A stretch of DNA of 12,638 nucleotides from assembly GCA_029063695.1 (NCBI GenBank), contig JAIDNR010000135.1, forward strand, positions 1 through 12,638, read 5' to 3'. The stretch's first letter is position 1; every line of letters starts with the position of its first letter. Below, piece after piece: positions 1 to 7,278 of this stretch. The DNA is from Ruminococcus sp. GTDB taxonomy: Bacteria; Bacillota; Clostridia; Oscillospirales; Ruminococcaceae. The notes beneath the pieces are model-generated. The model saw only the letters and a list, made by a program, of their open reading frames with translations, ran no database searches and was not told the origin of the DNA. The position numbers were made by a program, and so were the translations under genes.

Positions 1-8
1 ATATTGAT

Positions 9-236
9 ATGACAACTTCATGCAAAGGAATAATGAAATTTATAATAGCTGAAAATTATTCATTCATTATTTTAACGTGGATTGTCTGGCTTTTTCTGCT
101 GATTAGTCTTATAGAGAATGATATTTCTGTAATCAGCTGGTATATTTTTATTTTCAAGTTCATTATCTGTGATTTGGTCGGATTTGTTTTTACGTTTATA
201 TTTGGCGGTATAGCGTGGGATTGGAAATTTGATTGA
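9..236 (+). CDS. Small hydrophobic membrane protein, possibly the 3' end of a longer gene
   Basis: This frame encodes up to 75 residues and is dominated by two hydrophobic stretches, roughly residues 17-36 and 42-70, both rich in Phe, Ile and Trp. They look like two transmembrane helices separated by a short acidic loop. The frame has no stop between base 1 and the first ATG, so it may be the tail of a longer membrane protein cut by the window edge. An internal ATG at 33 is preceded by AAAGGA at 24-29, but that spacing is very short. The frame ends with TGA at 234-236, about 95 bp before a strong terminator that would suit a rightward gene. I do not recognise a family. It could be a real small membrane protein, a partial gene, or a chance AT-rich frame. 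Confidence 0.4.
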   Translation: MTTSCKGIMKFIIAENYSFIILTWIVWLFLLISLIENDISVISWYIFIFKFIICDLVGFVFTFIFGGIAWDWKFD

Positions 237-330
237 TTAGGTAATTATTATTACTGAAATTTATTTTGTACGCACAGTTTGATTTTCAATGAAATGATGA
301 TTTAACTTGTCCACTTAAAGTAGAAGTGTT

Positions 331-361
331 AAAAACTCCACAAATTTTTGTGGAGTTTTTT
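331..361. terminator. Bidirectional rho-independent terminator
   Basis: A perfect 14-bp inverted repeat (331-344 with 347-360) is centred on CTCCAC/GTGGAG. Its A-rich 5' arm and T-rich 3' arm give a run of U in either direction. It lies 11 nt beyond the stop codon of the leftward metallo-beta-lactamase gene and downstream of the rightward membrane-protein frame, so it can serve both. Confidence 0.9.
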
Positions 362-371
362 GCATATATAA

Positions 372-1964
372 TTAAATTTCCCAGTCTTCGCAAAGACGGT
401 TGATAGCTTCGGTAAGTTTACGCATATCGGCATTAGCCCTGCCGCCCGATTGACTGATAAGACGTGAAAGACGGTCAGCAGCAAACACAAGGTCATTATA
501 GCAGATATTGCCTGTGTTCTGTGATTTTTTCTCAACGGGAATCGGTTTGGCATTTACAGTAATTTCATCTGAAATCAGGTCAAATTCCGTACCGCTGTAC
601 GGAGCATATGAATCTGTACTTAGTTCATCACGGATAAGTTGTGCGAAACCGTCAGCGGAATCTGCATCGCCATGTACAATAAAGTATCTTTTTACTCCCG
701 AAATTGCCTTTGCCCATGCTGTAAGACCGTTCATATCAGCGTGACCGCTTACACCAGGAAGCTGTTTTATTTCCGCTGAAACATGGATTGTTTCGCCGAA
801 GAGCTTTACTTTTTTTGCACCCTCAACAAGACTTCTGCCCAGAGTATTTCTTGCCTGATAGCCGACGAAAAGCACAGTATTCTGCGAAATCCAGAGATTA
901 TGCTTTAAGTGGTGTTTTATACGTCCAGCCTCACACATACCGCTTGCGGAGATGATAACTTTTGGTCTTGTATCGTCATTTATTGCCCTTGAATCGTCGC
1001 TTGTGACTGTTCTGATAAGACCGTTAAAAGAAATCGGATTTATGCCCTGACGTACAAAAGAGAGTGCTTCTTCATCATAACAGCTTTCACGGTTATTTAT
1101 AAAAATATCGGTTGCTTCAATTGCAAGCGGACTGTCAACATATACATGAAATCCGTCGTGACCGCTGATAAGGTTATCGGATTTAATCTGTCGGATAAAA
1201 TACAGTATTTCCTGTGTTCTGCCGACTGCAAATGACGGTATAATGACATTTCCGCCACGGTCGAAAGTTTTTTGCAGTATCTCGGCAAGTGCAGTCGTAT
1301 AATCAGTCGGTCGGTTGTGAACACGTTTTCCATAAGTTGATTCCATTACAACATAGTCAGCGGAATCAATATACTGAGGGTCACGGATAAGAGGCTGATT
1401 AATATTCCCTATATCGCCAGAAAATACTATGGTACGTGTTTCATTTTTTTCGGTAAGTCTGACAATTATGCTTGACGAGCCTAACAGGTGACCCGCATCA
1501 CGGAAAGATACTGAAATTCCGTCGCATATTTCAACAGGTGTATCGTATTCATGCGGTACAAAAAGTTCGATTGCACCTACAGCATCGTCCATTGTGTAAA
1601 GCGGTTCGTAATAATCTTCACCACGTCTTTTAGCTTTACGGCTTTTCCATTCTGCTTCAAATTCCTGAATGTGTGCACTGTCACGAAGCATGACACTGCA
1701 AAGATTTGCCGTTGCAACAGTTGAATGAATTTCACCTTTGAATCCGCCTGCAAAAAGCAGTGGAAGTAATCCCGAATGGTCAATGTGGGCATGAGTAAGC
1801 AGAACAAAGTCTATTGCTGAAGGAGGTACGGGAATCTGAACTTTTTCAAAAAATTCCTCGCCCTGCTGCATACCGAAATCGACAAGAAACTTTTTTCCGC
1901 ACGCTTCGAGATATGTACAGCTTCCTGTTACTTCATGAGTTGCACCAATAAACATCATTTTCAT
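372..1964 (-). CDS. Beta-CASP family metallo-beta-lactamase (CPSF73-like putative RNA hydrolase)
   Basis: This 530-residue cytosolic protein carries all the marks of a zinc-dependent beta-CASP nuclease. In order they are: the HAHIDH metal site at residues 58-63, a metal His in DAGHLLGSS (H159), SGDIG (D184), the EST-YGKR segment after the MBL core (208-214), FAVGRTQE in the beta-CASP insert (245-252), SASGMCEAGR (339-348), and the late SGHAD (406-410) and HGD (431-433) motifs. Relatives act as endo- or exoribonucleases in RNA processing; the exact substrate here is unknown. The last 55 residues or so form a predicted helical extension beyond the usual core. The start at 1964 is chosen because GGGAGGTG (1973-1980) lies 8 nt upstream. 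An in-frame ATG at 2012 would lie in the -10 region of the promoter and has no ribosome binding site. The gene is transcribed alone, divergent from the DUF4317 operon, and ends at the terminator at 331-361. Confidence 0.93.
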   Translation of the reverse strand: MKMMFIGATHEVTGSCTYLEACGKKFLVDFGMQQGEEFFEKVQIPVPPSAIDFVLLTHAHIDHSGLLPLLFAGGFKGEIHSTVATANLCSVMLRDSAHIQEFEAEWKSRKAKRRGEDYYEPLYTMDDAVGAIELFVPHEYDTPVEICDGISVSFRDAGHLLGSSSIIVRLTEKNETRTIVFSGDIGNINQPLIRDPQYIDSADYVVMESTYGKRVHNRPTDYTTALAEILQKTFDRGGNVIIPSFAVGRTQEILYFIRQIKSDNLISGHDGFHVYVDSPLAIEATDIFINNRESCYDEEALSFVRQGINPISFNGLIRTVTSDDSRAINDDTRPKVIISASGMCEAGRIKHHLKHNLWISQNTVLFVGYQARNTLGRSLVEGAKKVKLFGETIHVSAEIKQLPGVSGHADMNGLTAWAKAISGVKRYFIVHGDADSADGFAQLIRDELSTDSYAPYSGTEFDLISDEITVNAKPIPVEKKSQNTGNICYNDLVFAADRLSRLISQSGGRANADMRKLTEAINRLCEDWEI

Positions 1965-1972
1965 TAAGTAAG

Positions 1973-1980
1973 CACCTCCC
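1973..1980 (-). promoter_or_regulatory. Ribosome binding site fixing the start of the beta-CASP gene
   Basis: GGGAGGTG on the minus strand lies 8 nt from the ATG at 1964. It excludes the longer in-frame start at 2012, which would add 16 residues that overlap the promoter. Confidence 0.85.
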
Positions 1981-2002
1981 GTGCATATTATATTCTTGTT
2001 TA

Positions 2003-2031
2003 AGTATAACATATTTCAACGGATTTGTCTA
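2003..2031 (-). promoter_or_regulatory. Sigma-A promoter of the beta-CASP gene
   Basis: On the minus strand a -35 box TAGACA (2026-2031) and a -10 box TATACT (2003-2008) are separated by exactly 17 bp. Each box differs from consensus at one position. Transcription would start near 1996 and give a short leader of about 30 nt. The site is back to back with the promoter of the rightward operon. Confidence 0.8.
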
Positions 2032-2064
2032 TAGTTTTTATTGTGATTTTAATAATTTTTTAAC

Positions 2065-2093
2065 TGGACAAAAATAAATATTTGTGATATAAT
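2065..2093 (+). promoter_or_regulatory. Sigma-A promoter of the DUF4317-CLC-ispDF operon
   Basis: TGGACA (2065-2070) and a perfect TATAAT (2088-2093) are separated by 17 bp. Transcription would start near 2100, leaving a leader of about 32 nt before the ATG at 2132. That is too short to hold a fluoride riboswitch or another large riboswitch. Confidence 0.85.
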
Positions 2094-2131
2094 TATATGT
2101 ACAATAAATTTGATTAATGAGGTATATAAAA

Positions 2132-3262
2132 ATGAACAAGAAAGAAACAGCTGAAATCAAGAAGAATTTTTCGGATAAAAGCGGATTTTTTATTATGGAA
2201 AGAGTTTTAACGGGATTTATTGATGCCGAGAAGAACGTCCGCTGTCAGAAAATAAACTCATGTCTTGCAATGCCAGCGGAAGAACATGATGTTTATGATG
2301 AAACCCTTAAAAAGGTTCTTAATACAAACGTAGGAAAAAATTTCTGTGAATATGAATTCCCGAATGAAGCGTATGAAGAGGGCAAACCACAAGAAATACT
2401 TTATTCTCTGCTTAAATCGGAACTTAAAGATGAACTTGTATGCGAAAATTTTCTTAATCATATTGCAAATAATCTTGTCAGTGACGCTCCGTATGCCGTA
2501 ATTACTGCATACTGTACATATACTATACGCAGAAAAGATAAAAATGACGAGAATTATACAGGTGATGACGAAGTTTACCGCTATCTGCTTACTGCTGTTT
2601 GTCCTGCAAAGACAAGCAATGACGGTTTTGCATTCAACAGTGATGACAATGAAATCGTTAAAAAGATGAACAATGAACTTATCATCGGCAAAGCACCATC
2701 CGACGGATTCCTGTACCCTGTTTTCAGCAACAGAAGTTCAGATATTAACCATGTCATGTACTATGCCAAATCAGCCGCAAAGCCCAATACTTCAATAGTT
2801 GAGAATGTTCTGGGCTGTAATTTTGTCATGTCTGCTGAAAGTGAAAAGACAAGTTTTCAGAATATTCTTAAAAACGTTGTGGGTGATGATTTGGATTATA
2901 TGGTAATTAAAACGGTCAATGAAAAATTGCAGGAAGTTGTTGAGGAAAACAAGGACGATACAGATAAAACCGTTATTGATAACAGTAAGCTGAAAGATAT
3001 TCTCAGTGATATTGGTATTCCGCAGGAACGTGTTGAAATGGTTGAGCCTGTTTTCAAGAAAGTATGCGGAAATGTACCTCTGACTGTTTCAAATCTTGTG
3101 GACAGCAGAACGGTTCTTGCGGCAACGGGAATAACTGTAAATATAAAGCCCGATTTTGCTGATAAAGTCCGTACAAGTGTTGTTGACGGTAGAAGATGTC
3201 TGCTGATTGATATTGACGACCCGACTATTGAAATAAACGGACTGTCTGTAAGCCTGACATGA
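2132..3262 (+). CDS. DUF4317 family protein, function unknown
   Basis: This 376-residue soluble protein starts MNKKETAEIKKNF. That start, the following Lys/Glu-rich N-terminus and the segment around residues 113-170 (SDAPYAVITAYCTYTIRRKD, then YRYLLTAVCP) match what I recall of DUF4317, a family of about 370-390 residues found almost only in Clostridia. Its role is unknown. No signal peptide, membrane helix or catalytic motif is visible. The C-terminal third (residues about 260-376) has a helical, charged stretch followed by a small domain. The start at 2132 is chosen because GAGGT (2119-2123) lies 8 nt upstream; an in-frame ATG at 2117 would overlap that site. It is the first gene of its operon, and its stop overlaps the start of the CLC gene by 4 bases (ATGA), so the two are probably translated in a coupled way and may share a task. 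Confidence 0.85.
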   Translation: MNKKETAEIKKNFSDKSGFFIMERVLTGFIDAEKNVRCQKINSCLAMPAEEHDVYDETLKKVLNTNVGKNFCEYEFPNEAYEEGKPQEILYSLLKSELKDELVCENFLNHIANNLVSDAPYAVITAYCTYTIRRKDKNDENYTGDDEVYRYLLTAVCPAKTSNDGFAFNSDDNEIVKKMNNELIIGKAPSDGFLYPVFSNRSSDINHVMYYAKSAAKPNTSIVENVLGCNFVMSAESEKTSFQNILKNVVGDDLDYMVIKTVNEKLQEVVEENKDDTDKTVIDNSKLKDILSDIGIPQERVEMVEPVFKKVCGNVPLTVSNLVDSRTVLAATGITVNIKPDFADKVRTSVVDGRRCLLIDIDDPTIEINGLSVSLT

Positions 3263-4518
3263 GTATAAATGATATTAAAAACAGTGATTTGATAAAAGAA
3301 CTGAAAAGCTTTCTGAAATGGATTGTAATCGGTTCTGTCATGGGAATTATTATCGGTCTTGTTGGTACTCTTTTTCACTTCTGTTCGGGATTTGCCGAAA
3401 CATTCAGGGATTCACATACATGGACTTTGTTTTTTCTGCCGATTGCAGGTGTTGTTATTGCATATTTCTATGACCTTATGCACTACAGTCATGATAAAGG
3501 TACAAACCTTGTACTTCTGGCAGTAAGGGATAATAAAGTTATGGGAATACACCATGCTGTTTGTATTTTCGTTGCAACTGTCATAACTCATCTTTGCGGC
3601 GGTTCAAGCGGACGTGAAGGAGCATCACTTCAGATAGGTGCGGCACTCGGTTCATTCACAGGTCGTAAACTGAAGTTTGATGATGATGATAAGCGAATGA
3701 TGACAATGTGCAGTATGAGTGCTATGTTTGCGGCGGTTTTCGGTACTCCGATTACAGCGGCTATATTCTCAATGGAAGTGATAAGCGTTGGTATATTCTA
3801 TTATTCGGCAATTGTGCCGTGTGTTGCTTCTGCACTTACCGCAAGTTATATATCATCACTTTTCGGAATTTCTCATATAGATGTAAGTGTGAATCTGCCC
3901 GGAATGAATCCCGTAGTATACCTGAAAACCGCATTAATCGGTGCTTTGTGTGCGGTTATAAGTATAATTTTTTGTATGGCTATGGGCGGAGCAGGAAAGT
4001 TATTCAAGAAAATCAAGAATCATGCACTTCGTGCGGCGACAGGCGGAGTTATTGTTGTACTGCTTACTCTTATTGTACAAACCCGTGATTACAACGGTAC
4101 AGGCGGTGCAATGATAGTTTCCGCATTTAGTGAAAAACCATTTGTACTTGCATTTGCTGTGAAGATTATATTCACTGTCATAACTCTTGCATCGGGATTC
4201 AAGGGCGGTGAAATTTTTCCTGTATTCTTTATCGGTTCATCATTCGGAAGTGTATTTGCACCGCTTATCGGTCTTGACTGCTCAGTCGGTGCGGCTGTAG
4301 GAATGGTATCGCTTTTCTGCGGAGTTACAAACTGTCCTGTAGCATCAATACTGCTTGCAACTGAACTTTTCGGAAGTGACGGCATAGGAATATATGTCCT
4401 TGCCTGTGCGGTCAGCTATATGCTTTCTGGTTACAGAGGTCTTTACAGTGAGCAGAAAATTCTGTATTCAAAGATAAAAACAAGATATATCAATAAAAGG
4501 ATAGGTGATAAAAAATGA
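3259..4518 (+). CDS. CLC-family anion channel or anion/proton antiporter, CLC-F-like subtype
   Basis: This 419-residue polytopic membrane protein has the CLC architecture. The external gating glutamate is present in GREGA (E120). The first filter motif, GSGIP in ordinary CLCs, reads GTNLV (81-85). The helix-N motif reads GGEIFP (316-321), and a late SYMLSGYRGLYSEQ (386-399) resembles the C-terminal segment of fluoride-type CLCs. At helix H, FSMEV (170-174) keeps the first Glu but has Val where the internal proton glutamate of E. coli ClC-ec1 would sit. From memory these patterns are closest to CLC-F fluoride/proton antiporters, yet the filter residues differ from theirs (Thr82, Phe320). There is no clear ribosome binding site. 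The ATG overlaps the DUF4317 stop codon, so translation probably depends on coupling. The substrate (chloride, fluoride or another anion) cannot be read from the sequence. Confidence 0.9.
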   Translation: MSINDIKNSDLIKELKSFLKWIVIGSVMGIIIGLVGTLFHFCSGFAETFRDSHTWTLFFLPIAGVVIAYFYDLMHYSHDKGTNLVLLAVRDNKVMGIHHAVCIFVATVITHLCGGSSGREGASLQIGAALGSFTGRKLKFDDDDKRMMTMCSMSAMFAAVFGTPITAAIFSMEVISVGIFYYSAIVPCVASALTASYISSLFGISHIDVSVNLPGMNPVVYLKTALIGALCAVISIIFCMAMGGAGKLFKKIKNHALRAATGGVIVVLLTLIVQTRDYNGTGGAMIVSAFSEKPFVLAFAVKIIFTVITLASGFKGGEIFPVFFIGSSFGSVFAPLIGLDCSVGAAVGMVSLFCGVTNCPVASILLATELFGSDGIGIYVLACAVSYMLSGYRGLYSEQKILYSKIKTRYINKRIGDKK

Positions 4519-5192
4519 ATACATCGGTTGTAATTGTCTGTGCAGGAAATTCCACAAGAATGGGCGGAGTAAATAAAATTCTTCTGCCATTGGGTGAAAG
4601 ACTTGTTATAGGCGTGACTATGCTTGCGTTTGAGCATTGCAAGAGCGTGAAAGAGATTATAATTGTCGCAAGAGAATGTGATATTCCTGCGATAGAAGCC
4701 GAGGCTGAATCAGCAGGAATCACAAAATTGAAAGAATGTACAGTCGGCGGTGATACACGTCAGCAGAGTGTTATAAATGGAATACGATGTATTTCACAGG
4801 ATACTGAACTTGTCGCAATTCACGACGGTGCAAGACCTCTTGTCAAGTCTGAACATATTGAAAAGGCAGTAAAAGACGCACTTGTTTTCGGCGGTGCGAC
4901 TTTGGGAGTACCTGTAAAAGATACTATCAAAGTGGTTGACGACGGTCTTATTACCGATACTCCGCCACGCAGTTCGCTGTATATTACACAGACTCCTCAG
5001 ATTTTCAGGAAAAAACTCTATTTCGAGGGTATCGACTTTGCACTTGAACATAATCTCGATTTTACAGACGACTGCCAGCTTGTTGAGGCTATCGGCGGTA
5101 AAGTATACATGACAACAGGCGACTATACTAATATAAAAATAACCACTCCCGAAGATATTAAGCTTGCGGAAACTTTACTTGAAATGAGGTGA
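4515..5192 (+). CDS. ispD: 2-C-methyl-D-erythritol 4-phosphate cytidylyltransferase
   Basis: IspD joins CTP to MEP to give CDP-methylerythritol, the third step of the MEP isoprenoid pathway in the cytosol. The 225-residue length is typical. Visible motifs are the nucleotide loop CAGNSTRMGG with R15 and K21 (residues 9-21), GGDTRQQSV for CTP contacts, HDGARPLV (metal and substrate site), TQTPQIF, DDCQLVE, and the C-terminal NIKITTPEDI, whose Lys contacts MEP. The start overlaps the CLC stop by 4 bases (ATGA), with AGGTGA just upstream inside the CLC gene. The stop lies 5 nt from the ispF start, which also shares its ribosome binding site. An ispD-ispF pair is common in bacteria; having it follow a CLC gene is not. 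Confidence 0.97.
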   Translation: MNTSVVIVCAGNSTRMGGVNKILLPLGERLVIGVTMLAFEHCKSVKEIIIVARECDIPAIEAEAESAGITKLKECTVGGDTRQQSVINGIRCISQDTELVAIHDGARPLVKSEHIEKAVKDALVFGGATLGVPVKDTIKVVDDGLITDTPPRSSLYITQTPQIFRKKLYFEGIDFALEHNLDFTDDCQLVEAIGGKVYMTTGDYTNIKITTPEDIKLAETLLEMR

Positions 5193-5197
5193 AAAAT

Positions 5198-5674
5198 ATG
5201 TTCAGAATCGGTCACGGATATGATGTGCATAAACTTGTTGAGGGAAGAAAGCTGATACTTGGAGGAGTTGATATTCCGCATACTATGGGACTTCTCGGGC
5301 ATTCAGATGCAGATGTGCTTGTCCATGCGGTAATGGATTCAATGCTCGGTGCGTTGGCATTGGGTGATATAGGTAAGCACTTCCCTGATACCGATGAAAA
5401 ATACAATGGTGCGGACAGCATGAAACTGCTTGCGGAAGTCATGGAAATATGCAGGGAAAACGGCTATGTTATTGGTAATATCGATGCCACTGTAATTGCA
5501 CAGTCACCGAAACTTGCTCCGCATATTCAAAGTATGCGGAAGAATATCGCCGATGTCTGCGACTGTGATTTATCACAGATAAGTGTCAAGGCAACAACTG
5601 AGGAAAAGCTCGGTTTTACGGGTGAAATGCTCGGTATCTCCGCACATTCTGTCTGTCTTATGAAGAAAATCTGA
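5198..5674 (+). CDS. ispF: 2-C-methyl-D-erythritol 2,4-cyclodiphosphate synthase
   Basis: IspF cyclises CDP-ME 2-phosphate to MEcPP with release of CMP, the fifth step of the MEP pathway. It works as a trimer with a zinc ion at each subunit interface. The 158-residue length is standard. The zinc ligands are visible as D9 and H11 (GHGYDVH) and H43 (LVHAVMD), with the family signature GHSDADVLVHAVMDSMLGAL near residues 34-53. The ATTEEKLGFTGE segment (132-143) forms the nucleotide site. The start at 5198 is preferred over an in-frame GTG at 5189, because GAGGTG (5186-5191) would then be the ribosome binding site and the protein begins MFRIGHGYDVH as in its relatives. The enzyme between IspD and IspF (IspE) is not in this window. 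Confidence in the function is very high. Confidence 0.97.
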   Translation: MFRIGHGYDVHKLVEGRKLILGGVDIPHTMGLLGHSDADVLVHAVMDSMLGALALGDIGKHFPDTDEKYNGADSMKLLAEVMEICRENGYVIGNIDATVIAQSPKLAPHIQSMRKNIADVCDCDLSQISVKATTEEKLGFTGEMLGISAHSVCLMKKI

Positions 5675-5733
5675 ATAACAAGTATTGTGTTGTAAAGGCA
5701 GAGTGCGATGGATTGTGATTTTTGGAGGTTATT

Positions 5734-6198
5734 ATGATAAGGAAATTTGAAGAGAATGATGCAAAAGAAGTAGCAGATTTAATTTCGACAACAATGAGAA
5801 TTACTAACATTAAGGATTATTCTTTGGAATACATTGAAAATGATATCAAAGCCTTGACACCTGAATATCTGATTAAACGTATGAGCTGGACTAATGGATA
5901 TGTTTATTGTAATAACAATAAAATTGTCGGTTGTGGATTTATCGGTTCTTACTGGGGAAAAGAAGATGAAAGCAGTCTTTATACCATATTTGTACTGCCT
6001 GATTTTCAAGGAAAAGGTATAGGAAGAAAAATAGTCGAAACACTTGAAAAAGATGATTATTTTCTTAGAGCCAAACGTGTAGAAATTCCGGCTTCAATAA
6101 CAGCTTGTCCATTTTATATAAAAATGGGTTATGACTATAAAAACGGTATTTCCGAACCTGATAATGAACGGTTAATAAGATTGGAAAAGTTTCGTTAA
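5734..6198 (+). CDS. GNAT family N-acetyltransferase
   Basis: This 154-residue single-domain protein has the GNAT fold. The clearest evidence is motif A, YTIFVLPDFQGKGIGRKIVETL (residues 83-104), where QGKGIG is the acetyl-CoA pyrophosphate loop. It is followed by the PFYIKMGYDYKNG segment (126-138) typical of the last strand and helix. The acceptor substrate is unknown. GGAGGT (5724-5729) lies 4 nt before the ATG at 5734; an in-frame TTG at 5722 would overlap that site and is rejected. The gap from ispF is 59 bp with no terminator or convincing promoter, so it is probably read as part of the same operon. By eye its base composition and Lys codons (mostly AAA) are more AT-rich than those of ispD and ispF, which fits a later addition to the operon. 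Confidence 0.88.
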   Translation: MIRKFEENDAKEVADLISTTMRITNIKDYSLEYIENDIKALTPEYLIKRMSWTNGYVYCNNNKIVGCGFIGSYWGKEDESSLYTIFVLPDFQGKGIGRKIVETLEKDDYFLRAKRVEIPASITACPFYIKMGYDYKNGISEPDNERLIRLEKFR

Positions 6199-6240
6199 GT
6201 TTCAATTTACCGCCGAAAAAAATTATATGGAGGAATTATA

Positions 6241-7083
6241 ATGACAGAAGAACAGGCAATGCAGTATACTGAATTTGCTGTTGAAAAAACTCTTGAAGAA
6301 CTTGAAAAGCAATATGCTGTACATTTCAGGTTAAAGAATAAAACATCATCAGTATTTGAAAGTAAAATCGGAGGTATTCCGTATTTTCCGTCAGGAGCTG
6401 AAATTCCACTGGACAGTGATGGAAATCAGCTGAGATTTCTTATGCAGATAAATTGTAGTGATATAAAAGGGATAGAAATTTTCCCTCAAAATGGTATTAT
6501 TCAGTTCTGGATTTCTGCTGACGATTGTTGGGGTATGTACAGTGATGGTGGATACAAGGTAATATATTATGATAGTATTTCTGAAAATGTTGCTGTTCCG
6601 CCGATTGCTGAATTTGATGTTGTTGAAAAGAAATTTTTTCCTCTGAAAGATGAATTTGGTGTTGAATTTATTCCGGCAACAGAAGATACACCAAAGGATT
6701 CTATAAGATACCAGAAAACTTTCTGCAAATATTTCAACGAAATTTCAGGCGAAAATATAGAAAGTCCGTATGATTTGGAATTTAAACTTCATCTGCCTTT
6801 TAATATTTTATCAAAAGCAATATATGAAGGTAATTCATCGTATGGTCATAAAATCGGGGGTTCTTCGGATTTCTGTCAGTTTGACCCTCGTGAATCAGAA
6901 GAAGAACAGGAAAAATATAATTTTCAGCTTTTGCAGATGGAAAGCGATTTTGGTAGAATTGATGGAAAAAATTATGAGAATATCATGTGGGGAGATTCAG
7001 GTATATGTCATTTTTTCATAAATGCCGAAAAACTAAAAAACTGTGATTTCAGTGACATTTTATATTACTGTGATTGTTGCTAA
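6241..7083 (+). CDS. YwqG/DUF1963 family protein
   Basis: This 280-residue soluble protein matches the YwqG-like DUF1963 family. Visible features are SKIGGIPYFPSGAEIPLDSDG (residues about 41-61), LRFLMQINCSDI with IIQFWISADD (64-103), a late KIGGSSDFCQFDPRE (204-218), and the terminal segment with MWGDSGICHFFI, where small-domain repeats recur. The function of the family is not established. In Bacillus subtilis, ywqG is the first gene near an LXG toxin/immunity cluster, a fact recalled rather than shown here; no toxin gene is visible in this window. GGAGG (6229-6233) lies 7 nt before the ATG. The gene follows the acetyltransferase after 42 bp without a terminator and ends 27 bp before a strong terminator, so it is the last gene of the operon. 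It is AT-rich like the acetyltransferase. Confidence 0.85.
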   Translation: MTEEQAMQYTEFAVEKTLEELEKQYAVHFRLKNKTSSVFESKIGGIPYFPSGAEIPLDSDGNQLRFLMQINCSDIKGIEIFPQNGIIQFWISADDCWGMYSDGGYKVIYYDSISENVAVPPIAEFDVVEKKFFPLKDEFGVEFIPATEDTPKDSIRYQKTFCKYFNEISGENIESPYDLEFKLHLPFNILSKAIYEGNSSYGHKIGGSSDFCQFDPRESEEEQEKYNFQLLQMESDFGRIDGKNYENIMWGDSGICHFFINAEKLKNCDFSDILYYCDCC

Positions 7084-7110
7084 ATAAAAATCAATGGAAT
7101 AATCAAAGAA

Positions 7111-7140
7111 AGTCGTATATAATATACGGCTTTTTGTTTT
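7111..7140 (+). terminator. Rho-independent terminator of the DUF4317-ywqG operon
   Basis: A 9-bp stem (7111-7119 with 7123-7131) has one G-U pair and a 3-nt loop. It is followed by a T-rich tract (TTTTTGTTTT). It lies 27 bp after the YwqG stop and about 50 bp before the trkA promoter, so it insulates the two operons. Confidence 0.88.
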
Positions 7141-7186
7141 CTGAAAACTTTTATATAACTATCCTACTAAAAGACTTGAATTTTTG

Positions 7187-7215
7187 TTGACAAATTATCA
7201 CATAGGGAGTATAAT
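7187..7215 (+). promoter_or_regulatory. Consensus sigma-A promoter of trkA-trkH
   Basis: The -35 box TTGACA (7187-7192) and the -10 box TATAAT (7210-7215) are both perfect and are separated by 17 bp. Transcription would start near 7222 and give a leader of about 57 nt before trkA. No riboswitch-like structure is evident in that leader. Such a strong core promoter suggests high constitutive expression or control by a repressor. Confidence 0.92.
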
Positions 7216-7278
7216 TATCATAAACGGTATATCACTGTTAAAATAAAAAAATATACAGAAAATCATGGAGGGGATTAT

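Noticed and set aside
2100..2131. Fluoride riboswitch upstream of the CLC operon
   Set aside because: The leader between the predicted start near 2100 and the ATG at 2132 is too short, and I see no crcB-type conserved sequence there or between DUF4317 and the CLC gene.
2896..3378. Leftward 160-codon frame across the DUF4317-CLC junction
   Set aside because: It is antisense to two well-supported genes, has low-complexity Ser/Thr/Phe-rich content typical of a shadow frame, and lacks a ribosome binding site.
3708..4088. Rightward 126-codon Cys/Tyr-rich frame inside the CLC gene
   Set aside because: It is an out-of-frame reading of the CLC coding sequence, and its Cys/Tyr-rich content is an artefact of that frame. 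The CLC frame has clear family motifs throughout.
7216..7278. Riboswitch (for example a c-di-AMP type) in the trkA leader
   Set aside because: The leader is about 57 nt, AT-rich and without stable stems, which is too short and unstructured for the ydaO class that controls potassium transporters.
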